Assembly (NCBI GenBank): GCA_039810525.1
Contig: JBDHXE010000165.1
Location: 1-5,358, forward strand
DNA: 5,358 nt
From: JBDHXE01 sp039810525
GTDB taxonomy: Bacteria; Bacteroidota; Ignavibacteria; Kapaibacteriales; UBA2268
Reading direction: 5' to 3'
Made by a program: the position numbers and the translations under genes. Each line of letters opens with the position of its first letter. Position 1 is the first letter of the stretch. The notes beneath the pieces were generated by a model, which had not been told where the DNA came from, searched no databases, and was given only the letters and a program-made list of their open reading frames with translations. Below are positions 1-5,358 of this stretch, piece by piece.

Positions 1-164
1 TAATTCTTGCGCAGTCTGGAGTATCTAAAACTATTAACAAACCTGGTACTTATTTCGGCTCTCCTATACGTGATGTCAAAAAAGCATTTAGAATAGAAGC
101 TGCGATTAATCAATTACCTGAACTTATGAGTGATATTGAATTATTGAAAAAACAAAGTAAATAA
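1..164 (+). CDS. lpxD: UDP-3-O-acylglucosamine N-acyltransferase LpxD, C-terminal 53 residues (5' end outside window)
   Basis: LpxD transfers a 3-hydroxyacyl chain from ACP to the free 2-amine of UDP-3-O-acylglucosamine, the step after LpxC in lipid A synthesis, in the cytoplasm. Only the tail is visible: the first full codon is at base 3 and TAA is at 162-164. The segment reads AQSGVSKTINKPGTYFGSP, then IRDVKKAFRIEAAINQLPEL and a short lysine-rich end. The YFGSP turn closing the left-handed beta-helix and the following FRIEAA...LPEL helix are characteristic of the LpxD C-terminus, which packs as a helical bundle in the trimer. Placement directly before lpxC/fabZ and lpxA supports the call. 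A terminator-like hairpin follows the stop, so lpxD may end its own transcript. Catalytic residues lie upstream of the window. Confidence 0.92.
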   Translation, partial: ILAQSGVSKTINKPGTYFGSPIRDVKKAFRIEAAINQLPELMSDIELLKKQSK

Positions 165-206
165 ACTAAATTATAAAAATATAAACAAAATAATAAAGAA
201 ATTTGT

Positions 207-214
207 TATTTTTG
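207..214 (+). promoter_or_regulatory. possible Bacteroidota-type -7 promoter element before lpxC/fabZ
   Basis: TATTTTTG matches the TAnnTTTG consensus of the primary sigma factor in Bacteroidota. It lies 52 bases before the lpxC/fabZ ATG, in the only sizeable gap of the window. No matching TTG-type -33 element is present at the expected distance upstream (around 180-190), and the region is so AT-rich that chance matches are likely. A transcript starting here would pass through the hairpin at 224-250. Weak call. Confidence 0.2.
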
Positions 215-223
215 TCTTTTATG

Positions 224-250
224 AAATCAGTTTCAATACTGATTTTTTTT
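224..250 (+). terminator. hairpin plus T run between lpxD and lpxC/fabZ
   Basis: AAATCAGT (224-231) and ACTGATTT (238-245) form a perfect 8-bp inverted repeat around a 6-base loop, TTCAAT. The T run at 243-250 begins within the 3' arm and continues past it. This is the shape of a rho-independent terminator on the + strand, although the stem has only two G-C pairs and would be weak. It sits 59 bases after the lpxD stop and 16 bases before the lpxC/fabZ start. It could end the lpxD transcript, partly attenuate read-through into lpxC/fabZ, or simply be an AT-rich palindrome. Confidence 0.5.
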
Positions 251-266
251 GTAAAAAAATGAATTT

Positions 267-1658
267 ATGGAAAAACAAAGAACGATAAATAAATCAGTCT
301 CTATGTCGGGTATTGGATTGCATACTGGTAACCAGTGTAATATAACTTTCCACCCTGCACCAGAAAATTATGGTTATATGTTTGTAAGAGCAGATTTGAA
401 TCCTCCGGTAGAAGTTCCAGCATTAGTAGATTATGTGGTAGATCTTTCGAGGGGTACTACATTAGGTTTGGGTGATGTAAAAGTACATACAGTAGAGCAT
501 GTATTAGCTGCTTTGGCTGGTTTGAAAATTGATAATTGTAGAATAGAATTATCTTCTAACGAACCACCTGTAATTGATGGTAGTTCTATTCATTATGTAA
601 ATGCGTTATTAGAAGCTGGAATTAAGAATCAAGATGCAGAAAGAAAGTATTTTGTAGTTGATGAGACTGTGAGTTATAATAATGAAGCAAAGCAAGTAGA
701 TATTGTAGCTTTGCCTACTGATAATTTTAGGATTACTGTAATGGTAGATTATTTTAATCCTGCTCTTGGTAGTCAGCACTCTGGTCTTTTTGATTTAGAC
801 AAGGAGTTTGTAAGTGAATTTGCACCTGCTAGGACTTTTTGTTTTCTTACCGAAGTAGTATCTCTATATAGAAATGGCTTAATTAAGGGCGGTTCTTTAG
901 ATAGTGCTATTGTAATTAATGACAAGGATATGACTGAAAGTGAATTGAATGAATTGAAAGATTTATTTAAATTAGACTCTCCTCCTATAATGGGTAGTAA
1001 TGGTATTTTGGATGGTGTAGAACTAAGATACAAAAATGAACCAGCCAGACACAAACTTCTTGATATGATTGGTGATTTGGCTTTGGTGGGAGTTCCGATT
1101 AAGGCTCAGATATTGGCGGCACGCCCCGGTCATGCTTCGAATATTGAATTTGGAAAGAAATTAAGAAAGTTGTATTTAGATGATTTAGCAAAGAATAAAG
1201 ACAAATCAAAAAACTCTATTGCTTATTATGATATTAATAAAATTTTGAGTTTATTGCCTCATAAATACCCTTTCTTGTTAATAGACAAAGTTATTAGTTA
1301 TGATGAAGTAGATGATGTTATAGTAGGTTTAAAAAACGTTACAATTAATGAAGAATTTTTTAATGGGCATTTCCCTAACAAACCTGTAATGCCGGGTATG
1401 TTAATTTTAGAATCTTTGGCTCAAACTGGTGGTCTGATTTTATTTAATAAGTTTGATAATTTGCAAAATAAATTGGCTTTTTTTATAGGTGTTAGTAATG
1501 CTAAATTTAGAAGAGCAGTTATCCCCGGCGATCAATTAATTTTGGAAGTAAAATTGGTTTCCAAAAGATTGAATATATTTACTTTTTTGGGTAAAGCTTA
1601 TGTTGATAATCATTTAGCAGCAGAAGCTGAATTTCAAGCGGCATTAGTGGATAAATAA
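267..1658 (+). CDS. lpxC/fabZ: bifunctional UDP-3-O-acyl-GlcNAc deacetylase / 3-hydroxyacyl-ACP dehydratase (LpxC-FabZ fusion)
   Basis: A 463-residue cytosolic protein with two enzymes. LpxC (about 1-305) is the zinc deacetylase that commits UDP-3-O-acyl-GlcNAc to lipid A. HTVEH gives the catalytic Glu77 and zinc ligand His78; RHKLLDMIGD gives zinc ligands His262 and Asp266; RPGHASN gives His289 (E. coli E78, H79, H238, D242, H265). A lysine-rich linker at about 305-318 leads to FabZ (about 319-463), which dehydrates 3-hydroxyacyl-ACP. Its YYDINKILSLLPHKYPFLL opening and GHFPNKPVMPGMLILES motif supply catalytic His368 and Glu382, with the family's 14-residue spacing. All key residues of both enzymes are present. 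The ATG at 267 gives the normal LpxC N-terminus; an ATG at 259 is out of frame and soon stops. No Shine-Dalgarno is seen. lpxA follows after three bases. The fusion is well known in Bacteroidota; the order and spacing suggest translational coupling with lpxA. Confidence 0.98.
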   Translation: MEKQRTINKSVSMSGIGLHTGNQCNITFHPAPENYGYMFVRADLNPPVEVPALVDYVVDLSRGTTLGLGDVKVHTVEHVLAALAGLKIDNCRIELSSNEPPVIDGSSIHYVNALLEAGIKNQDAERKYFVVDETVSYNNEAKQVDIVALPTDNFRITVMVDYFNPALGSQHSGLFDLDKEFVSEFAPARTFCFLTEVVSLYRNGLIKGGSLDSAIVINDKDMTESELNELKDLFKLDSPPIMGSNGILDGVELRYKNEPARHKLLDMIGDLALVGVPIKAQILAARPGHASNIEFGKKLRKLYLDDLAKNKDKSKNSIAYYDINKILSLLPHKYPFLLIDKVISYDEVDDVIVGLKNVTINEEFFNGHFPNKPVMPGMLILESLAQTGGLILFNKFDNLQNKLAFFIGVSNAKFRRAVIPGDQLILEVKLVSKRLNIFTFLGKAYVDNHLAAEAEFQAALVDK

Positions 1659-1661
1659 TCT

Positions 1662-3233
1662 ATGATTGAAAATATACATTCCTCAGCAGTAATTTCAAAA
1701 AATGCAATAATTGGTAATAATGTAAAGATAGCTCCTAATGTAGTTATCGAAGATGATGTAGTAATTGGTGATAATTGCGAAATTAGAAATGGTGCAGTTA
1801 TTGCTAATGGTGCTAGAATAGGTAATAATGTAAAGATTTATTCTTATGCTATTATTGCTACCGAACCTCAGGATCTGAAGTATAATAATGAAATAACACA
1901 TACTTATATTGGTGATAATACAGTAATTAGGGAATTTGCTACAATTAATCGTGGTACAGAAGCTACCAAAAGGACTATAGTTGGTTCTGATTGCTTGATT
2001 ATGACTTATTGCCATATAGCTCATGATTGCGAGGTAGGTAATAATGTAATTATATCTAATGCTTCACAATTAGGTGGTCATGTGGTAATTGAAGACTGGG
2101 TAGTATTGGGCGGTGTTACTAAAATTCATCAATTCTGCAAGGTTGGTATGCACTCTATGATAGGTGCAGATACCAAAATTGTAAAAGATGTAGCTCCATA
2201 TACACTAGTAGATAGGAAACCTGCACAAGTAGAGGGTATTAATAAAATTGGTTTGAGAAGACGTGGCTATTCTAATGATGCTATAAGAGAAATTGAGCAA
2301 TTTTATGATACAATTTTATTTTCTGGTTTTAATAATAAAGATGGAATTGCTGAGTTTCTGAAAAGAGATAATATTTCTAATGAAGTAAAGCATTGCATAG
2401 ATTTTATACAAAATTCTATTAGAGGTATAGATAAGATGAGGCTTACATTTCTTATCATATTTGTTACTATTTCGTATAATTTGTATTCTATGGATATATT
2501 GAATTTTAAGCCATTGACTGCTAACGTTTTTGAGCCAAGGATAGGTAGTGCATATAATACAAATGATGATAATTTGAGGTTAGATATAGGTGCATCTTTC
2601 GATTTAGTTAAATGGAACGATAGTGTTTCTAATACAATGACTATTGGTGGAGATTTTTTTACTTATACTAGATTGAGAAGTGAAAATAATTTTAAATTTC
2701 CAGTTGAAACATCAGATTATTTTTTTGGTATAAACTATTCTTCAAACTTTAGTTTGTTGGGCAAAGGTATGCAAGCTCGTATAAGATTAGCTCATATTTC
2801 ATCTCATTTAGTAGATGGGTACTCTAAAAATGACATATTTTTTAAACAACCTTTTGTGTATAGTAGAGAATTTGTAGATGCTACATTAGCTAGTTATTTT
2901 AGTTATAATAGTTTGAATTATATAAGGCCTTATATAGGTATTAAATATATATTCCATACCCAACCAGATGATGTGTCTGTAATGGGTGGTCAATTGGGCT
3001 TCGATCTATCTCATAGATTGAATAATTATAGCGAAATTATTGCTGGTGTAAATATTTCAAATGGTGAAGATATATTGAATATTGCTTCGCAAGCTGGCAT
3101 TAAATTTAATTTTATTAAAAATGTGGGCTTATTTTTAGGATATTACTATTATAATGGTAATAGTATTCACGGTATGTTTTATAAAGAGCATGATAATTAT
3201 TCTGCAATTGGTTTTCAAATAATTTATCAGTGA
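1662..3233 (+). CDS. lpxA: LpxA acyl-ACP-UDP-GlcNAc O-acyltransferase (residues 1-258) read in frame into a DUF1207-like secreted protein (259-523)
   Basis: LpxA moves a 3-hydroxyacyl chain from ACP to the 3-OH of UDP-GlcNAc, the first step of lipid A synthesis, in the cytoplasm as a homotrimer. Residues 1 to about 185 are hexapeptide repeats ([LIV]GxxxxI) forming the left-handed beta-helix. CHIAHDCEVG carries catalytic His121 (E. coli H125); His140 and His156 match H144 and H160. IGLRRRGYS and the helices up to NSIRGIDK complete a normal LpxA tail at residue 258, within the usual 255-262 range. The position equivalent to the E. coli acyl-chain ruler residue Gly173 is Ala169. Instead of stopping, the frame runs on through Met259 into a hydrophobic signal-like segment and a second protein, giving 523 residues, about twice normal. 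The LpxA assignment is near certain; whether the 523-residue product is made is open. The ATG at 1662 lies three bases after the lpxC/fabZ stop and gives a standard LpxA N-terminus. Confidence 0.93.
   Translation: MIENIHSSAVISKNAIIGNNVKIAPNVVIEDDVVIGDNCEIRNGAVIANGARIGNNVKIYSYAIIATEPQDLKYNNEITHTYIGDNTVIREFATINRGTEATKRTIVGSDCLIMTYCHIAHDCEVGNNVIISNASQLGGHVVIEDWVVLGGVTKIHQFCKVGMHSMIGADTKIVKDVAPYTLVDRKPAQVEGINKIGLRRRGYSNDAIREIEQFYDTILFSGFNNKDGIAEFLKRDNISNEVKHCIDFIQNSIRGIDKMRLTFLIIFVTISYNLYSMDILNFKPLTANVFEPRIGSAYNTNDDNLRLDIGASFDLVKWNDSVSNTMTIGGDFFTYTRLRSENNFKFPVETSDYFFGINYSSNFSLLGKGMQARIRLAHISSHLVDGYSKNDIFFKQPFVYSREFVDATLASYFSYNSLNYIRPYIGIKYIFHTQPDDVSVMGGQLGFDLSHRLNNYSEIIAGVNISNGEDILNIASQAGIKFNFIKNVGLFLGYYYYNGNSIHGMFYKEHDNYSAIGFQIIYQ
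1713..1837 (+). repeat. lpxA: 17-base direct repeat inside the LpxA hexapeptide region
   Basis: GGTAATAATGTAAAGAT occurs exactly at 1713-1729 and 1821-1837, 108 bases apart (six hexapeptide units), both encoding Gly-Asn-Asn-Val-Lys-Ile. A third partial copy of 13 bases, GGTAATAATGTAA, is at 2037-2049, a further 216 bases on (twelve units). The spacings being whole multiples of 18 bases shows the repeats follow the protein coil register. They are part of the coding sequence, not a mobile or regulatory repeat. Confidence 0.8.
2421..2438 (+). promoter_or_regulatory. possible internal ribosome binding site and start codon at the LpxA/DUF1207-like junction
   Basis: AGAGG at 2421-2425 stands 10 bases before the ATG at 2436-2438, a tolerable Shine-Dalgarno spacing. 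It is purine-rich, whereas most starts in this window lack any such site. The ATG is immediately followed by a signal-peptide-like sequence, so initiation here would yield a normal secreted protein. The AGAGG also encodes conserved LpxA residues (Arg-Gly), so it may be incidental, and Bacteroidota rely little on Shine-Dalgarno pairing. Confidence 0.3.
2436..3233 (+). CDS. DUF1207-like putative outer-membrane protein, from an internal start within the lpxA frame
   Basis: Read from the ATG at 2436, this is a 265-residue protein. It opens with Met-Arg, a 16-residue hydrophobic stretch and a possible cleavage after LYS (residue 18), as expected of a Sec signal peptide. The mature part has alternating aromatic and polar strands, no further long hydrophobic helix, and a length suiting an outer-membrane beta-barrel. 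It resembles DUF1207 as I remember that family: an early FKPLTANVFEPRIGS (24-38), a central RIRLAHISSHLVD (115-127), an SRE segment (143-145), RPYIGIKYIFH (164-174), and a closing SIHGMFYKEHDNYSAIGFQI. The family has no established function. The HxSSH motif superficially recalls the His-x-Ser of PagL-type lipid A deacylases, which is only a lead. Position directly after lpxA hints at an envelope role. Medium confidence in the family; a separate start is an inference from the signal peptide. Confidence 0.55.
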   Translation: MRLTFLIIFVTISYNLYSMDILNFKPLTANVFEPRIGSAYNTNDDNLRLDIGASFDLVKWNDSVSNTMTIGGDFFTYTRLRSENNFKFPVETSDYFFGINYSSNFSLLGKGMQARIRLAHISSHLVDGYSKNDIFFKQPFVYSREFVDATLASYFSYNSLNYIRPYIGIKYIFHTQPDDVSVMGGQLGFDLSHRLNNYSEIIAGVNISNGEDILNIASQAGIKFNFIKNVGLFLGYYYYNGNSIHGMFYKEHDNYSAIGFQIIYQ

Positions 3234-3264
3234 ATTAGTCAAGTATAATTTTTCAGGTATCATT

Positions 3265-3699
3265 ATGGCAAGAAGTTTAAATAGAGTTGAATTGATTGGT
3301 AATTTAGGTGCTGACCCAGAATTACGAAATACACCGCAAGGAGCTAGTGTCTGTACATTAAAGATAGCAACATCAGAGTCTCATAAGGATAAGAATACTG
3401 GTGAATGGAAAGAGACTACAGAATGGCATAGAGTTGTGCTCTGGGAATATTTGGCAGAGCAAGCTGCTAGAAATCTCAAAAAGGGTTCTAAGATATTTAC
3501 TGAGGGTAAATTGAAGAGTCGCTCTTATGATGATAAAGATGGAGTAACTAGATATATTACTGAAATTTATGCTAATAGTTTAATTATATTAGACCCTAAG
3601 CCTTCATCGACTGCTTATAATAAAGATGAGAGTTCATCAAATTTAAATAATATTGATGTGAATATAGCCGAAGATGATGATGACGATATTCCATTCTAA
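3265..3699 (+). CDS. ssb: single-stranded DNA-binding protein SSB
   Basis: SSB coats single-stranded DNA in replication, repair and recombination and recruits partner proteins through its C-terminal tip. The 144-residue product has the OB fold at about 1-110: SLNRVELIGNLGADPELR at the start, TEWHRVVLW in the middle, and a GSKIFTEGKLKSRSYDD strand. It then has a short Ser/Asn/Asp-rich linker and the acidic tip DDDDIPF, the classic partner-binding peptide. Of the E. coli DNA-stacking aromatics, W54 is kept at Trp54, F60 is Trp60, W88 is Tyr88, and W40 is His40. The length is short for SSB because the linker is only about 25 residues, but within the family range. A weak AGG lies 7 bases before the ATG. 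The stop TAA shares its last A with the ATG of the next gene (TAATG), so the two are probably translationally coupled. Confidence 0.97.
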   Translation: MARSLNRVELIGNLGADPELRNTPQGASVCTLKIATSESHKDKNTGEWKETTEWHRVVLWEYLAEQAARNLKKGSKIFTEGKLKSRSYDDKDGVTRYITEIYANSLIILDPKPSSTAYNKDESSSNLNNIDVNIAEDDDDDIPF

Positions 3700-4433
3700 T
3701 GAATAAATCTCTATTATTATTTGATATTGATGGTACTATTTTAAAGTTTAAACATAATCTTGCAAAACAACTAATCCTAGAGTTTTTGCAAGATTTTCTT
3801 AATATTAGAATTGATGAATCTCATATCCCTGATTTTCATGGTATGACTGATTTACAAATCATTAATGATATTTTAAACAATTTAGGTTATGAATTTGCTG
3901 AAATGGAAGAAATGCTTCCTATTATTTGGTCGCAAATGCATAGTGCTTTCGAAATGCATCTCAATAAAGAAAATATTGAGATTTTGCCTGGTGTAATGGA
4001 ATTAATTAATTTGTTGTCGAACGATTCAAATTTTGCTCTTGGTTTATTAACTGGTAATTTTTACGAGAATGCTTATCAAAAATTAAAATCTGTCAATTTA
4101 GACCACTTCTTTAAGTTTGGTGCTTTTGGAAATGATGCTATGGATAGGAATAGTCTTCCACAGATAGCAATTAGTAGAGCTAATCATTATTATAAAAATA
4201 TTATTTTTGATAATAAAAGCACTTTGATAATAGGTGATACGACCAAAGACGAGGAATGTGCTCGTGTTAATAATATAAAGTGTATATGTGTGAGTACTGG
4301 TGCTCACGATTATAATTCATTTTTAGAGTTAAGACCAAATGCTTTGTTTGAGAATTTTAAAGATACAACTTTGGTAATAAAAACAATATATAAATTATTA
4401 TATGATGATGAAGAAAATAATAATAGCAATTGA
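3699..4433 (+). CDS. HAD-superfamily hydrolase, phosphoglycolate-phosphatase-like
   Basis: A 244-residue soluble HAD phosphatase. Motif I is DIDGT with nucleophile Asp9 and acid/base Asp11; motif II is LLTGN with Thr118; motif IV is IIGDTTKDEECA with Asp180 and Asp184 for magnesium. A helical cap of subclass C1 type lies at about 17-95, before the LPGV segment. The usual motif III lysine is not obvious: the GAFGNDAMDRNSLP segment carries Arg150 near that position, an arrangement I associate with a subgroup of Gph-like proteins. The substrate cannot be read from sequence; phosphoglycolate, another sugar phosphate or a nucleotide are all possible. The start overlaps the ssb stop by one base. 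The last 32 bases overlap cmk and encode a hydrophilic tail, DDEENNNSN, unlikely to be part of the fold. Confidence 0.88.
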   Translation: MNKSLLLFDIDGTILKFKHNLAKQLILEFLQDFLNIRIDESHIPDFHGMTDLQIINDILNNLGYEFAEMEEMLPIIWSQMHSAFEMHLNKENIEILPGVMELINLLSNDSNFALGLLTGNFYENAYQKLKSVNLDHFFKFGAFGNDAMDRNSLPQIAISRANHYYKNIIFDNKSTLIIGDTTKDEECARVNNIKCICVSTGAHDYNSFLELRPNALFENFKDTTLVIKTIYKLLYDDEENNNSN

Positions 4434-5079
4434 TGGTCCAGCTGGCTCTGGAAAGTCTTCTTCAGCAAAAATAATTGCCGAAAAACTAAATTATATATAC
4501 ATAGATACTGGGGCTATGTATAGAGCTATTACATTAGCTTGGTTAGAAAGTGGATTGGAATTGAAGAAGGAGAATTTAAAAAGAATTACTGATAGCTCAA
4601 TGATTGAATTAAAGCAATCTGAAGCAGGTCAGAAAACTTTTTTGAATGGAAATGATGTAAGTGATGAGATACGTTCTACAGAGGTTACTAAGTATGTAAG
4701 CCCTGTTAGTGCCGATGCTTACGTTAGAGAAAAGATGGTAGATCTGCAGAGAATAATAGGTCAAGATGGTGGTGTAGTAATGGATGGAAGAGATATTGGT
4801 ACAGTTGTTTTTCCTAATGCAGAACTTAAAATCTATTTAATTGCGTCTTTAGACGCAAGAGTTGAAAGAAGATATTTGGAAATGGTAAATAAAGGTATGT
4901 CTGTAGAAAGAGATGAAGTAAAGAAGTTGATTACTGATAGGGATAATTATGATAGCAGTAGAGAAATATCACCTTTGAGAAAAGCAAATGATGCTATAGA
5001 GATAGATACGTCTAATCTTACTATAAATGAGCAAACTAATAAGATTATTATTTTAGCTGAAGAAATTATTAATAATTAA
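4402..5079 (+). CDS. cmk: (d)CMP kinase Cmk
   Basis: Cytidylate kinase phosphorylates CMP and dCMP with ATP to the diphosphates, feeding CTP/dCTP and recycling CMP from lipid and nucleic acid turnover in the cytosol. The 225-residue product is of normal length. The Walker A loop GPAGSGKS is at 12-19, DTGAMYRA at 35-42, MDGRDIGT at 127-134, and the CMP-kinase signature DRDNYDSSRE...SPL...DAIEIDTS at 179-204, with lid and phosphate-binding Arg180 and Arg187. Three consecutive ATG codons (4402, 4405, 4408) precede Lys-Lys-Ile; any could serve as start, and the family N-terminus fits the third at least as well as the first. All three lie inside the phosphatase gene, so coupled translation is likely. 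ispH starts one base after the stop. Confidence 0.97.
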   Translation: MMMKKIIIAIDGPAGSGKSSSAKIIAEKLNYIYIDTGAMYRAITLAWLESGLELKKENLKRITDSSMIELKQSEAGQKTFLNGNDVSDEIRSTEVTKYVSPVSADAYVREKMVDLQRIIGQDGGVVMDGRDIGTVVFPNAELKIYLIASLDARVERRYLEMVNKGMSVERDEVKKLITDRDNYDSSREISPLRKANDAIEIDTSNLTINEQTNKIIILAEEIINN

Positions 5080-5080
5080 T

Positions 5081-5358
5081 ATGAAAATTTCAATTCATAA
5101 TAAATCGGGTTTTTGTTGGGGTGTAACTAGGACCGTAGATATAACCGAAGAGACATTGCAAAGTAATAATGGTCAGAATACTTATATACTTGGTCATATA
5201 ATTCATAACCCTAAAGAAATAGATAGGCTGGCCAAAAAAGGTCTAAAAACTATCACTCATGCCGACTTGGAAACAATTGCTAAAACTGATAGTAATGCAA
5301 AAATAATCATAAGAGCACATGGTGAACCACCTGCTACTTATAATAAATTACATGATCT
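5081..5358 (+). CDS. ispH: 4-hydroxy-3-methylbut-2-enyl diphosphate reductase IspH (LytB), N-terminal 92 residues (3' end outside window)
   Basis: IspH is the iron-sulfur enzyme of the last MEP-pathway step, reducing HMBPP to isopentenyl and dimethylallyl diphosphate. The visible part has SGFCWGVTRTVD with Cys12, the first ligand of the 4Fe-4S cluster at the same position as in E. coli. It also has YILGHIIHNPKEIDRL with substrate-binding His42 (E. coli H41), the KKGLKTIT segment, and IIIRAHGEPPATY with His80 (E. coli H74). The ATG lies one base after the cmk stop, so cmk and ispH are probably one transcript; their adjacency is seen in many bacteria. The usual small or Phe residue after the cysteine is Trp13. 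The remaining two cluster cysteines lie beyond the window; the frame is open to its end. Confidence 0.96.
   Translation, partial: MKISIHNKSGFCWGVTRTVDITEETLQSNNGQNTYILGHIIHNPKEIDRLAKKGLKTITHADLETIAKTDSNAKIIIRAHGEPPATYNKLHD

Noticed and set aside
259..261. Alternative ATG eight bases before the lpxC/fabZ start
   Set aside because: It is out of frame with LpxC and meets a TAA after nine codons. The ATG at 267 gives the expected LpxC N-terminus.
773..1054. Open frame of 93 codons on the - strand inside lpxC/fabZ
   Set aside because: It lies wholly within a strongly supported gene, is rich in Ser/Leu without a recognisable domain, and looks like the complement of the coding frame.
267..1658. 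LpxC-FabZ fusion as a novel arrangement
   Set aside because: This fusion is well known across Bacteroidota, and all catalytic residues of both enzymes are intact.
1695..2024. Open frame of 109 codons on the - strand inside lpxA
   Set aside because: The translation is mostly Ile, Asn, Ser, Thr and Tyr, which is what the complement of repetitive hexapeptide codons gives. It has no domain or start signal.
3244..3249. TATAAT before ssb, as a possible -10 promoter box
   Set aside because: No -35 partner at 16-18 bases, only 15 bases to the ssb start, the wrong consensus for a Bacteroidota-like genome, and such hexamers are common by chance in this AT-rich sequence.
3670..3696. GAT repeat at the ssb 3' end as a microsatellite
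   Set aside because: It encodes the conserved acidic C-terminal tip of SSB ending in Asp-Ile-Pro-Phe, so protein function explains it.
4098..4307. Open frame of 69 codons on the - strand inside the HAD phosphatase gene
   Set aside because: Low-complexity Ile/Ser/Thr composition, and it covers conserved phosphatase motif IV on the other strand, so it is a coding shadow.

Overview
The window is a compact, AT-rich (roughly one-third GC by eye) bacterial stretch with every gene on the + strand. It suggests a Gram-negative member of the Bacteroidota/Chlorobiota group. The clearest indicator is a single protein joining LpxC and FabZ, a fusion typical of that group, within the order lpxD - lpxC/fabZ - lpxA. 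Weak or absent Shine-Dalgarno sequences fit the same assignment. The species cannot be told from the sequence.

Layout: the 3' end of lpxD (1-164); a 102-base gap with a terminator-like hairpin followed by a T run (224-250); lpxC/fabZ (267-1658); lpxA (from 1662), whose frame continues without a stop into a signal-peptide-bearing, probably outer-membrane protein resembling the DUF1207 family (2436-3233); ssb (3265-3699); a HAD-superfamily phosphatase (3699-4433); cmk (4402-5079); and the 5' part of ispH (5081 to the window end). No stretch over 300 bases lacks a gene. I saw no tRNA, rRNA, CRISPR array, insertion sequence or attachment site.

The first block makes the start of lipid A. LpxA acylates UDP-GlcNAc, LpxC deacetylates the product, and LpxD adds the second hydroxyacyl chain. 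FabZ works in fatty acid elongation and competes with LpxA/LpxD for the same 3-hydroxyacyl-ACP pool, so joining it to LpxC places both activities under one translation start. The second block is housekeeping: DNA single-strand binding, a small-molecule phosphatase, CMP/dCMP phosphorylation, and the last step of the MEP isoprenoid pathway. Genes in the second block overlap or nearly touch, which points to cotranscription and translational coupling.

The most unusual feature is the continuous 523-codon frame joining cytosolic LpxA to a secreted barrel-like protein, with a signal-peptide-like segment exactly at the seam. Either the junction is two cistrons that lost their separating stop (or contain a sequencing error), or it is a real fusion with an internal start or internal membrane signal. 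The rest looks like ordinary core genome.
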